39,113 nucleotides of DNA from Bradyrhizobium sp. AS23.2 (GCF_001908185.1 NZ_LGHM01000132.1:1-39113); one strand, 5' to 3'. Shown: positions 30,398 to 38,046, numbered from the stretch's first letter. A program made the numbers and translations. Notes: generated from the letters alone by a model not told the origin.

Positions 30398-30922
30398 TCA
30401 CCAGGGCAGGCCGCATAGGTCTATCGTACCCAGCGTCGGCGCACGGACGATGTCGAGGACGTAGGGCGCCATGTAGTCGAAGCGGATCCGCCCCTCCGGC
30501 TGCTCGCAATAGACTTCGCCCCTAAAGGGTTGCCATTTGCGGGCCTCGTAGAACGCGAAATTGTGCGGCTCGCAGAACAGGATCGCGAAGCGGGCCGCCT
30601 CGTTGGCCCGCATGGTGTGCACCGCCGCGTCGATCGCCATGGTTGCGTAACCGCGGCAGCGGCGGTCCTCGCGCGTGCAGACGCCGCCAATGCCGCCGAC
30701 ATGCACATTGCGGCCGTTCCAGCTGATGGTGCGGAAGTAGATGCCGACATGGCAGACGAGGCCGTCGGGCGTCTCGATCAGCACGCGAAGATCGGCATTG
30801 GCCCATTTGACATGGCGCCAGGGCAGCTTCTCGACCATTTGCGGTCCCCAGACTGCCTGATGCAGCGGCTTTGCGATCGACCACGAGGCGTCGCCGTTCA
30901 AAATGTCGATCTCGACGCTCAT
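30398..30922 (-). CDS. GNAT-family N-acetyltransferase
   Basis: Acetyl-CoA-dependent acyltransferase fold, 174 aa. VHVGGIGGVCTREDRRCRGY followed by ATMAIDAAV (about 73-101) is motif A, with the R-x-x-G-x-A pyrophosphate-binding loop present as RCRGYA. FCEPHNFAFYEARKWQPF matches motif B. The N-terminal third (QAVWGPQMVEKLPWRHVKWA) is not shared with typical GNATs, so the acceptor is open. First gene of the minus-strand GNAT-MATE-DUF2147 group; GAGAG precedes the ATG. It is divergent from sodB across 243 nt. Confidence 0.8.
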   Translation of the reverse strand: MSVEIDILNGDASWSIAKPLHQAVWGPQMVEKLPWRHVKWANADLRVLIETPDGLVCHVGIYFRTISWNGRNVHVGGIGGVCTREDRRCRGYATMAIDAAVHTMRANEAARFAILFCEPHNFAFYEARKWQPFRGEVYCEQPEGRIRFDYMAPYVLDIVRAPTLGTIDLCGLPW

Positions 30923-31106
30923 GGCTCTCTCTTTCGCATTTCGGCCGCGTTGTGCATTCGTTCTGTCATAAGCGGTTCAAAGGCAATGATATTTTGCGGC
31001 GAATGATCAAGCCGGTGTGAACCTCGGCTTGCCTGCGGCGAAGTTGTGCATCCAAGCCATGCCTCGCATCCGGCGTTTTCGCAAATTGGCGGTATTTAAC
31101 GTCGCA

Positions 31107-31131
31107 GGAACCTTCTATAAGAGTCCCCGTT
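31107..31131 (+). promoter_or_regulatory. EcfG-type general stress promoter of sodB
   Basis: GGAAC (31107-31111), 16-nt spacer, CGTT (31128-31131): an exact match to the EcfG consensus. The CGTT ends 34 nt before the sodB ATG, a suitable position for the promoter. ecfG, nepR and phyR are encoded 25 kb away in the same window. Confidence 0.75.
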
Positions 31132-31165
31132 AAGCCAGTTCCCCACCAGTTGCGGACAAGAACCC

Positions 31166-31762
31166 ATGACCTTTACGCTGCCCCCACTCCCTTACGCCTA
31201 TGACGCCCTCGGCCAGTTCATGTCGAAGGAGACGCTGGAATTCCACCACGACAAGCATCATCAGGCCTACGTCACCAACGGCAACAACGCGCTCAAGGGC
31301 ACCGAATGGGAAGGCAAGTCCCTTGAGGAGATCGTCAAGGGCTCGTTCGGCAAGAACCCCGCGGTGTTCAACAATGCCGGCCAGCACTACAACCACATCC
31401 ACTTCTGGAGCTGGATGAAGCCCAATGGCGGCGGCACCAAGCTGCCCGGCAAGCTCGAGAAGAAGATCAACGAGGACCTCGGCGGCTTCGAGAAGTTCAA
31501 GACCGACTTCCAGGCGGCCGGCGTCGGCCAGTTCGGCTCCGGCTGGTGCTGGCTCCAGGTCAAGAACGGCAAGCTCGAAATCTCCAAGACCCCGAATGGC
31601 GAGAATCCGCTGGTGCACGGTGCCACCCCGATCCTCGGCTGCGACGTCTGGGAGCACTCCTACTACATCGACTATCGCAACCGCCGTCCGGACTATCTGA
31701 AGGCGTTCGTCGAGAACCTCGTGAACTGGGAATACGTCGAGTCCCTGTTCGACAAGGCCTGA
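31166..31762 (+). CDS. sodB: Superoxide dismutase, Fe type (Fe/Mn family)
   Basis: Cytosolic enzyme converting superoxide to oxygen and peroxide, 198 aa, full length. The metal ligands are His27 (EFHHDKHHQAY), His77 (YNHIHFW), Asp160 and His164 (GCDVWEHSYYIDY). Gln73 in FNNAGQHYNH occupies the position of the iron-type active-site Gln, which favours Fe over Mn; cambialistic use cannot be excluded. Monocistronic: an exact EcfG-type promoter precedes it, and an extragenic repeat plus a strong terminator follow. Control by the general stress response is likely but inferred from the promoter motif. Confidence 0.96.
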   Translation: MTFTLPPLPYAYDALGQFMSKETLEFHHDKHHQAYVTNGNNALKGTEWEGKSLEEIVKGSFGKNPAVFNNAGQHYNHIHFWSWMKPNGGGTKLPGKLEKKINEDLGGFEKFKTDFQAAGVGQFGSGWCWLQVKNGKLEISKTPNGENPLVHGATPILGCDVWEHSYYIDYRNRRPDYLKAFVENLVNWEYVESLFDKA

Positions 31763-31771
31763 GGCTTTACA

Positions 31772-31862
31772 GTCATTCCGGGGCGCCCGCAGGGCGAGCC
31801 CGGAATCCAGAAGCTGTTGTGCGAGATTCCGGGTTTGATGCTGCGCATCGCCCCGGAATGCC
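31772..31862. repeat. Dispersed extragenic palindrome (GTCATTCCGGG family), copy 2
   Basis: Outer arms GTCATTCCGGGG and CCCCGGAATGCC, with an inner CCCGGAATC / GATTCCGGG pair. Same family as the element at 7-124. It starts 9 nt after the sodB stop codon. Confidence 0.75.
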
Positions 31863-31867
31863 AGAAA

Positions 31868-31904
31868 CAGCAAAGGCGGTCGCATGCGCGGCCGCCTTTT
31901 TGCT
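31868..31904 (+). terminator. Rho-independent terminator downstream of sodB
   Basis: Stem AGCAAA..GGCGG / CCGCCTTTTTGCT with an inner GC-rich loop (TCGCATGCGCGG) and a T5 tract embedded in the 3' arm. It lies about 105 nt after the sodB stop, beyond the repeat. Confidence 0.7.
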
Positions 31905-32033
31905 GTGCGGAATTCGCATCTTCCCCGCATGGCCCTGCACAAGGCGCGCATCGCTTCGGTCCTCGTACTGTTTGCATCGCGTGGGCGGCGCCCTTAATCA
32001 GGAGGGGCATCACCCTCGAGCCGACCACGCCCG

Positions 32034-32645
32034 TTGTTAGAATCTTCCCCGAAACCGCCGGCGCCTGCCGAGGACGCCGAGTCCGAACCGAGGCCGGGGC
32101 GTGCGCGAAAGCCGATCGGCTGGTCGACGATCATCATCGCGGCTCTGGTGGCGGTGAGCGCGGCACTGGTCTGGCGGCGCGACGGCACTGACGGTGTCCT
32201 GGAGATTCTCACCCACGATCTCTCGCTGTTCGGCGGCATCCTGCCGCGCGTGTTGGCGGGCTGCCTGCTCGGGGCGTTCATCTCGGAAATCCTGCCGCAC
32301 GAAAAAGTCTCGCGTTCGCTCGGACCGAAATCCGGCCTGATGGGCCTTTTGATCGGCACCGCCTTCGGTGCGATCCTGCCCGGTGGTCCCTTCACCGCCT
32401 ATCCGGTGGCGAGCGCGCTGCTCGCGGTCGGCGCCGATTTCGGCGCCACCATCGCCATGGTCGTAAGCTGGACGCTGATCGGTTACGGCCGCGCAGTCGC
32501 CTGGGAAATCCCGATCATGGGCACCGACTTCACGCTGTGGCGCATCCTGATCTCGCTGCCACTGCCGGTGCTCGCCGGCGCGCTCGGCCGCTTCGTCTAT
32601 GTCCGGGTCTATCCGAAGCGTGCGGGCGACGAGGAGGCGGCGTGA
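32034..32645 (+). CDS. Half-size permease, YraQ/ArsP-like (COG0701), first subunit
   Basis: Inner-membrane protein of about 203 aa, related to one half of the COG0701 (YraQ/DUF318) permeases. After a Pro-rich, charged N-terminus, TM segments start at about 29. SRSLGPKSGLMGLLIGTAFG followed by AILPGGPFTAYPVASALL is the characteristic P-G-G loop. The only in-frame start is TTG at 32034, with no ribosome site; a strong AGGAGGGG lies 27 nt upstream, in front of no usable start in this frame, so the true N-terminus is uncertain or a small indel has occurred. Its stop overlaps the second half (GTGA). Substrate unknown; relatives export organoarsenicals. Confidence 0.75.
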   Translation: MLESSPKPPAPAEDAESEPRPGRARKPIGWSTIIIAALVAVSAALVWRRDGTDGVLEILTHDLSLFGGILPRVLAGCLLGAFISEILPHEKVSRSLGPKSGLMGLLIGTAFGAILPGGPFTAYPVASALLAVGADFGATIAMVVSWTLIGYGRAVAWEIPIMGTDFTLWRILISLPLPVLAGALGRFVYVRVYPKRAGDEEAA

Positions 32646-33142
32646 GCGCGGCCCTCCTCATCGATATCCTCTTGTGGGGCTCGGTCTTCGGCGTCGGCCT
32701 GATCGCCTTCCGCCGCGGCCCTCCCGTGTTCAAGGCCTCGCTGCGCGAAGGCTCGATGGACTTCATCAACATCGTGCCGCGCATTGCGCTGGGCGTGATC
32801 GGCTCTGGCTACATCGCCGCCATCATCCCGCAGGAAGTGATCACCGGCTGGCTCGGCCCGGACAGCGGCTGGCTCGAGGTCGCGACTGCCGTGGTCGCCG
32901 GCGCCGCCACCCCCGGCGGCCCGGTGATCGGCTTCTCCATTGGCACCGTAGCGCTGAAATCGGGCGGCGGGGTCCCGCAGGTGGTCGCCTATGTCGTCGC
33001 CTGGGCCCTGTTCGCCTTCCAGCGGGTGATTTTGTGGGAAATTCCGTTCATGCCGGCCCGTTTCGTCTGGTTCCGCTGCGCGGTGTCGGTGCCGTTCCCG
33101 TTCGTGGCGGCAGCCATCGCCATGGTGATCGGCAAGCCCTGA
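32642..33142 (+). CDS. Half-size permease, YraQ/ArsP-like (COG0701), second subunit
   Basis: A 166-aa membrane protein that pairs with the previous gene. GWLGPDSGWLEVATAVVAGA followed by ATPGGPVIGFSIGTVALKSG repeats the same loop architecture as the first half, so the two should form a heterodimer equivalent to one full-length permease. The start is GTG at 32642, overlapping the upstream TGA, with GAGGAGG 4 nt before it. No signal for a specific substrate. It ends 20 nt before the Zur-box region of the zinc operon, which has its own promoter elements, so the permeases are probably a separate unit. Confidence 0.82.
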   Translation: MSAALLIDILLWGSVFGVGLIAFRRGPPVFKASLREGSMDFINIVPRIALGVIGSGYIAAIIPQEVITGWLGPDSGWLEVATAVVAGAATPGGPVIGFSIGTVALKSGGGVPQVVAYVVAWALFAFQRVILWEIPFMPARFVWFRCAVSVPFPFVAAAIAMVIGKP

Positions 33143-33162
33143 GCCGGGCGTGGACACGGGTA

Positions 33163-33179
33163 ATGTTATAATATAACGT
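33163..33179 (+). promoter_or_regulatory. Zur box overlapping a -10 element
   Basis: GTTATA-A-TATAAC (33165-33177) is a perfect 13-bp palindrome and the core of the known Zur site (GTTATAnTATAAC). It includes TATAAT (33167-33172), a perfect -10 hexamer, so Zur-Zn binding would block polymerase. No good -35 is seen 17 nt upstream. The box ends only 9 nt before the first ATG of the operon, so the leader is very short. The zur gene itself is not in the window. Confidence 0.85.
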
Positions 33180-33186
33180 CACTGGC

Positions 33187-33423
33187 ATGGTTCCCGCCAC
33201 GTCCCACGCCCATCATCACGACCATGCTCATGGCCATTCCCATGGCCACGAGCATTCGCACGGGCACGACCACACCCACGCCCATGTCCACGATGCGGCC
33301 TCTCCGCATCCGGCCCAGGACGCGCCCTGGTCGATCCTGCGCATGACCCTGGCAGGCCGTCTTTCGGTTGCGGCCGCCGTCTGCGCCGTGCTCTGGGGCA
33401 TCGTTTGGCTGGCGATGAGGTGA
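33187..33423 (+). CDS. His-rich single-pass membrane protein at the head of the zinc operon
   Basis: A 78-aa protein. Residues 7-35 alternate His with Ala, Gly, Ser, Asp or Glu (16 His in 29 residues). This is followed by a linker (ASPHPAQDAPWSILRM) and one membrane segment, about 59-77 (LSVAAAVCAVLWGIVWLAMR). Arg52 and Arg58 before the segment suggest that the His tail is cytosolic. No domain family is recognised. The position between the Zur box and znuC, with the znuC ribosome site embedded in its last codons, points to zinc binding or buffering at the membrane; this is inference. There is no clear Shine-Dalgarno: the Zur box lies just upstream and the mRNA may be nearly leaderless. Confidence 0.8.
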   Translation: MVPATSHAHHHDHAHGHSHGHEHSHGHDHTHAHVHDAASPHPAQDAPWSILRMTLAGRLSVAAAVCAVLWGIVWLAMR

Positions 33424-33425
33424 CC

Positions 33426-34178
33426 ATGGCAGCGCTGCACTTTCACAACGTCACGCTCGGCTATGACCGCCATCCGGCCGTGCACCATCTCAACGGCGAG
33501 GTCGCGCCCGGCGCGCTGGTCGCCGTGATCGGCCCGAACGGTGCTGGCAAGTCGACGCTGCTGCGCGGCATCGTCGGAATCCTCAGGCCGCTCGATGGCA
33601 GCATCCATCTTGGCGGGCTCGATAGCAGGGACATCGCCTATCTGCCGCAGAGCGCGGAGATCGACCGCAGCTTCCCGATCTCGGTGTTCGACTTCGTCGG
33701 CACCGGGCTGTGGCGCGGGACCGGCCTGTTCGGCGGCATCGGCAAGGCCGCGCGCGAAAAGATCCTCCGCGCGATCGCGGCCGTTGGCCTCAATGGCTTC
33801 GAGAACCGTCCGATCGGCACACTCTCCGGTGGGCAGATGCAGCGCGTGCTGTTCGCGCGCGTGCTGCTCCAGGACGCGCGCCTGATCGTGCTCGACGAAC
33901 CCTTCAACGCGATCGACAGCAAGACCACGGCCGACCTGCTCGCGCTGGTGAAACACTGGCACGGCGAGGGCCGCACCGTGCTCGCCGCGCTGCACGACAT
34001 GGCGATGGTGCGCACGCATTTCAGCGAGACGCTGGTGCTGGCGCGCGGCCCCGTGGCGTGGGGACCGACGGCGGAGGTGCTGACGCCGGAAAACCTGATG
34101 GTCGCGATGCGGATGTGCGAGGCCTTCGACGACAGTGCCACGGCATGCGCCGAGGATGGACGTTCGCAGGCAGCGTGA
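33426..34178 (+). CDS. znuC: Zinc ABC transporter ATP-binding protein
   Basis: ABC ATPase, 250 aa, energising the ZnuB permease. Walker A is GPNGAGKST (about 36-44), the Q-loop is YLPQSAEIDRSFP, the signature LSGGQMQRVLFARVLL, Walker B LIVLDEPFNAID and the H-loop ALHDM. The ZnuC/MntB-type D-S-F-P region after the Q-loop is typical for metal transporters. The ATG at 33426 has GAGG 5 nt upstream, overlapping the end of the His-rich gene. The zinc assignment rests on the Zur box, the ZnuA ligands and the COG0523 gene in the same operon. Confidence 0.9.
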   Translation: MAALHFHNVTLGYDRHPAVHHLNGEVAPGALVAVIGPNGAGKSTLLRGIVGILRPLDGSIHLGGLDSRDIAYLPQSAEIDRSFPISVFDFVGTGLWRGTGLFGGIGKAAREKILRAIAAVGLNGFENRPIGTLSGGQMQRVLFARVLLQDARLIVLDEPFNAIDSKTTADLLALVKHWHGEGRTVLAALHDMAMVRTHFSETLVLARGPVAWGPTAEVLTPENLMVAMRMCEAFDDSATACAEDGRSQAA

Positions 34179-34183
34179 CATCC

Positions 34184-35053
34184 ATGATCCATGACATTCT
34201 GATCGGCCCGTTCATCGAATTCGAGTTCATGCGGCGTGCGCTCGCAGCGGTCGTCGCGTTGTCGCTCGCCGGCGCGCCGATCGGCGTATTCCTGATGCTG
34301 CGGCGAATGAGCCTCGTCGGCGACGCCATGGCCCATGCGATCCTGCCGGGCGCGGCGGTCGGCTTCCTGCTGTCCGGCCTCAATCTGTTTGCGATGACGG
34401 CTGGCGGGCTGATCGCCGGCTTTACGGTTGCGATCCTCGCCGGCGTGGTCGCGCGCTCGACCGGGTTGAAGGAGGACGCCTCGCTTGCGACCTTCTATCT
34501 GGCGTCGCTGGCGCTGGGTGTGACCATCGTCTCGCTCAAGGGCACCAATATCGACCTGTTGCACGTGCTGTTCGGCAACATCCTCGCCATGGACGATCAG
34601 ACGCTGCTGGTGGTGGCTTTCAACGCCACGATCACGCTCGTAGTGCTCGCGGTGATCTACCGTCCGCTGGTGATCGAGAGCGTCGATCCATTATTCTTGC
34701 GCACCGTGAGCCGGGCCGGCGGACCTGCGCATCTCGCCTTCCTCGCGCTCGTCGTCATCAACCTCGTCAACGGCTTCCAGGCGCTCGGCACCCTGCTGGC
34801 GGTCGGCCTGATGATCCTGCCTGCCGGCATTGCGCGGTTCTGGTCACGCGATCTCACAGCCATGATCTGCATCGCCGTGATCGCCGCCGCCGTCTCGGGC
34901 TACGCCGGCCTCGTGCTGTCGTTCCAGACCCGCGTGCCCTCGGGCCCTGCGATCATCCTCGTGGCGACGATGTTGTACGTCGTCTCCGTCCTGTTCGGCC
35001 GCATCGGCGGCGTCGTCAGGCAGATGTTTCCCGGTCGGCATCTGGAAGCGTGA
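34184..35053 (+). CDS. znuB: Zinc ABC transporter permease
   Basis: Inner-membrane permease of the ABC-3 (ZnuB/MntC) family, 289 aa, with about eight hydrophobic segments. FLMLRRMSLVGDAMAHAILP followed by GAAVGFLLSG is the diagnostic N-terminal motif, and FGNILAMDDQTLLVV marks the central coupling region. It starts 5 nt after the znuC stop; its own stop is overlapped by an alternative GTG of the next gene. The open frame extends upstream through znuC, but only the part from 34184 is permease. Confidence 0.9.
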   Translation: MIHDILIGPFIEFEFMRRALAAVVALSLAGAPIGVFLMLRRMSLVGDAMAHAILPGAAVGFLLSGLNLFAMTAGGLIAGFTVAILAGVVARSTGLKEDASLATFYLASLALGVTIVSLKGTNIDLLHVLFGNILAMDDQTLLVVAFNATITLVVLAVIYRPLVIESVDPLFLRTVSRAGGPAHLAFLALVVINLVNGFQALGTLLAVGLMILPAGIARFWSRDLTAMICIAVIAAAVSGYAGLVLSFQTRVPSGPAIILVATMLYVVSVLFGRIGGVVRQMFPGRHLEA

Positions 35054-35058
35054 GGGCC

Positions 35059-35922
35059 ATGCGCTTCCTTCTGCTCCTTGCCTCGCTGATGATCGCCTCG
35101 CCGCTGCACGCTGCTGAACGGCTCAACGTTGTCGCGAGCTTCTCGATCCTTGCCGATTTCGTCCGCAACGTTGGCGGGGACCGTATCAATCTGACGACGC
35201 TGGTCGGGGCGGACAGCGACGTGCACGTCTATACGCCCGCGCCAGGCGATGCGAAGCGCATCGCGGAGGCGAAGCTCGTCATCGTCAACGGGCTTGGGCT
35301 GGAGGGCTGGTTGCCGCGGCTGGTGCAGTCCTCCGGAGCCAAGGCGCAGGTGGTCACCGCGAGCGCCGGCATCGCGCCCCTGAAGCTCGGCTCGGCCGCC
35401 GATCCCCACGCTTGGCAGTCCGTCCCCAACGCCAGGATTTACGTGACCGACATCGCCGATGCGCTGGCCACGGCTGATCCGGAGAATGCGAATTTCTTCC
35501 GCGCCCAGGCAAAGGCCTATCTGGAAAAGCTCGAAACGCTCGACCGCGAGGTCCGCGAAGCCGTGGCCAAAATCCCGCCGGAGCGTCGCAAGGTGATTTC
35601 CACGCACGACGCCTTCGGCTATTTCGCCGCTGAATACGGTATCCAGTTCATCGCGCCCCTGGGGGTCTCCACGGAAACCGAGCCCAGTGCGCGGGACATC
35701 GCGGCCATCATCGGTCAGATCAAGGCCCAGAGAATCCCGGCTGTCTTCCTGGAGAATATCAGCGACGACCGGCTGATCCGGCGGATCGCGGCCGAGACCG
35801 GCGCAAAGGTCGGCGGGACGCTGATTTCGGACGGTTTAACGGGCGAAAAGGGGCCTGCACCCACTTACATTGATATGGTCAGGCACAATATAAAGGCCCT
35901 GACCAGCGCGCTTGACCATTAG
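35059..35922 (+). CDS. znuA: Zinc-binding periplasmic protein
   Basis: Cluster A-I metal receptor, 287 aa. The signal peptide is residues 1-18 (FLLLLASLMIASPLHAA). Metal ligands are the His in DVHVYTPAPGDAKRI, the His in DPHAWQSV, the His in ISTHDAFGYFAAEYG and possibly the Asp in LISDGLTG. His at the third site, where manganese receptors have Glu, favours zinc. Unlike enterobacterial ZnuA it lacks the His-rich loop; the operon encodes a separate His-rich protein instead. GTG at 35050 overlaps the znuB stop and is an alternative start; ATG at 35059 has GAGGG just upstream. Confidence 0.88.
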   Translation: MRFLLLLASLMIASPLHAAERLNVVASFSILADFVRNVGGDRINLTTLVGADSDVHVYTPAPGDAKRIAEAKLVIVNGLGLEGWLPRLVQSSGAKAQVVTASAGIAPLKLGSAADPHAWQSVPNARIYVTDIADALATADPENANFFRAQAKAYLEKLETLDREVREAVAKIPPERRKVISTHDAFGYFAAEYGIQFIAPLGVSTETEPSARDIAAIIGQIKAQRIPAVFLENISDDRLIRRIAAETGAKVGGTLISDGLTGEKGPAPTYIDMVRHNIKALTSALDH

Positions 35923-35977
35923 GGCAGGGGGCCACCCCGCTCGCGTCGCGCGGAATAGCCCTACGTCCGGAGTTGTT

Positions 35978-37027
35978 ATGTCTGAAGCGTCCTCCCAAAA
36001 AATTCCCGTGACCGTCCTGACCGGCTATCTCGGTGCCGGCAAGACCACGCTTTTGAACCGCATCCTGTCGGAAAACCACGGCAAGAAGTACGCCGTCATC
36101 GTCAACGAATTCGGCGAGATCGGCATCGACAACGACCTCATCATCGGCGCCGATGAGGAAGTGTTCGAGATGAACAACGGCTGCATCTGCTGCACCGTGC
36201 GCGGCGACCTCGTTCGCATCATGGACGGCTTGATGAAGCGCAAGGGCAAGTTCGACGCCATCATCGTCGAGACCACCGGTCTTGCCGATCCCGCGCCCGT
36301 CGCCCAGACCTTCTTCGTCGACGAGGATGTGCAGAAGAATGCCCGGCTCGACGCGGTCGTCACGGTCGCCGACGCCAAATGGCTGTCCGACCGGCTCAAG
36401 GACGCGCCCGAGGCCAAGAACCAGATTGCCTTTGCCGACGTGATCGTGCTGAACAAGACCGATCTCGTCACCAAGCCCGAGCTCGCCGAGGTCGAGGCCC
36501 GCATCCGCGGCATCAATCCCTATGCGAAGCTCCACCGCACCGAGCGCTGCTCGGTGGCGCTGGCCGATGTGCTCGACCGCGGCGCGTTCGACCTCGACCG
36601 TATCCTCGACATCGAGCCGGATTTCCTGGAGGCCGATGATCATGACCACGACCATGATCATCATCACCATGACGGCCACGATCATCACCACCATGATCAC
36701 GGCCATGGCCTGAAGCACTACCACGACGAGGACATGCAGTCGCTGGCACTCAAGACCGACAAGCCGCTCGATCCGAACGTGTTCATGCCCTGGCTCCAGA
36801 ACCTCGTGCAGGTGGAGGGCGGCAAGATCCTGCGCTCCAAGGGCATCCTCGCCTTCCATGATGACGACGACCGCTACGTCTTCCAGGGCGTGCACATGAT
36901 GCTGGAGGGCAACCACCAGCGGAAGTGGAAGGAGGGCGAGCCGCGCGAAAGCCGCCTCGTCTTCATCGGCCGTGAATTGCCGGAAGAGGTCATCCGCAAG
37001 GGTTTCGAGAGCTGCATCGTCTCGTGA
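35978..37027 (+). CDS. COG0523 (CobW/ZigA-type) zinc-handling GTPase
   Basis: G3E-family metallochaperone GTPase, 349 aa. Walker A is GYLGAGKT (16-23), the metal-binding C-x-C-C motif GCICC (68-72), the switch region VETTGLADPAP and the guanine motif NKTD (159-162). A His/Asp-rich insert of about 28 residues (222-249) links to the CobW C-terminal domain (ILRSKGILAF, then MLEGNHQRKW). Such proteins are induced under zinc starvation and deliver zinc to client enzymes. Start at 35978 with GGAG 5 nt upstream. It follows znuA by 55 nt and overlaps the next gene by 1 nt, so it is probably in the zur-controlled operon. Confidence 0.92.
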   Translation: MSEASSQKIPVTVLTGYLGAGKTTLLNRILSENHGKKYAVIVNEFGEIGIDNDLIIGADEEVFEMNNGCICCTVRGDLVRIMDGLMKRKGKFDAIIVETTGLADPAPVAQTFFVDEDVQKNARLDAVVTVADAKWLSDRLKDAPEAKNQIAFADVIVLNKTDLVTKPELAEVEARIRGINPYAKLHRTERCSVALADVLDRGAFDLDRILDIEPDFLEADDHDHDHDHHHHDGHDHHHHDHGHGLKHYHDEDMQSLALKTDKPLDPNVFMPWLQNLVQVEGGKILRSKGILAFHDDDDRYVFQGVHMMLEGNHQRKWKEGEPRESRLVFIGRELPEEVIRKGFESCIVS

Positions 37028-38046
37028 TGAAAGAGTTTACGCCGGCCCCCGAGTCCACCTCGATCGTTTCCGTCACCGACCGTGTCAAGCCGGTCGCGCT
37101 TGGCATGGGCGTGACATCAGTGCATTTCCTCGCCGACCGCGCCGCCTTCGTCGGCGGTGAGGAGAACGTCGCGCTGGTCGACGCCAAGGGCGAGATCACC
37201 ACGGTCGCCGTTCACAGCGGCGGCATTCTTTCGACCGCCTTCGACGGCAAGCGCCTGGTGATGGGCGGCGACGACGGCAAGGTCGTGTCGCTCGATGCCA
37301 AGGGCGAGGTGGCGCTGCTCGCCACCGACCCGAAGCGGCGCTGGATCGACGCGGTGGCGCTGCATCCGGACGGCGCTTTCGCCTGGTCGGCCGGCAAGAC
37401 GGCTTCCGTCAAGAGCGGCAAGAACGAGGAGAAATCGATCGACGTGCCCTCGACCGTCGGCGGGCTTGCGTTCGCGCCGAAGGGCCTGCGTCTCGCAATC
37501 GCGCATTACAACGGCGCGACGCTGTGGTTTCCGAACATGGCGGCGACGGCCGAATTCCTGCCCTGGGCCGGCTCGCATCTCGGCGTCACCTTCAGCCCTG
37601 ACAACAAATTCCTGGTCACCTCGATGCACGAGGCGGCGCTGCACGGCTGGCGGCTTGCGGATAACCGCCACATGCGCATGACCGGCTATCCCGGCCGCGT
37701 CCGCTCGATGTCCTGGAGCGCGGGCGGCAAGGCGCTCGCAACCTCAGGCGCCGATACCGTGATCCTGTGGCCATTCGCGAGCAAGGACGGCCCGATGGGC
37801 AAGGAGCCCGCGATGCTCGCGCCGCTGCAGGCGCGTGTGTCGGTCGTCGCCTGCCACCCGAAGAACGACATCCTCGCCGCCGGCTACAGCGACGGCACCG
37901 TGCTGATGGTGCGTCTGGAAGACGGCGCCGAGATCCTGGTTCGTCGCAACGGCACGCCGCCGGTGTCTGCGCTGGCCTGGAACGCCAAGGGCACGCTGTT
38001 GGCGTTCGCCGACGAAAATGGGGACGGCGGCCTGCTGGAGCTTTAA
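37027..38046 (+). CDS. WD40-like beta-propeller protein of the zinc operon
   Basis: A 339-aa protein without signal peptide, made of repeated WD40-like blades, for example LSTAFDGKRLVMGGDDGKVV, IDAVALHPDGAFAWSAG, LGVTFSPDNKFLVTSMHEAA, RSMSWSAGGKALATSGADTV and VSALAWNAKGTLLAFADENG. About seven blades would close one propeller in the cytosol. It starts on the last base of the COG0523 stop (TGATG); a GTG three bases earlier is an alternative. Propellers are usually scaffolds, so a partner role for the GTPase or a client is plausible; no catalytic motif is seen. Confidence 0.85.
   Translation: MKEFTPAPESTSIVSVTDRVKPVALGMGVTSVHFLADRAAFVGGEENVALVDAKGEITTVAVHSGGILSTAFDGKRLVMGGDDGKVVSLDAKGEVALLATDPKRRWIDAVALHPDGAFAWSAGKTASVKSGKNEEKSIDVPSTVGGLAFAPKGLRLAIAHYNGATLWFPNMAATAEFLPWAGSHLGVTFSPDNKFLVTSMHEAALHGWRLADNRHMRMTGYPGRVRSMSWSAGGKALATSGADTVILWPFASKDGPMGKEPAMLAPLQARVSVVACHPKNDILAAGYSDGTVLMVRLEDGAEILVRRNGTPPVSALAWNAKGTLLAFADENGDGGLLEL

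Noticed and set aside
28782..30464. A 560-codon plus-strand frame across the MATE gene.
   Set aside because: Extremely Arg/Asp/Gln/Glu-rich, without hydrophobic core; the minus-strand MATE translation is unambiguous.
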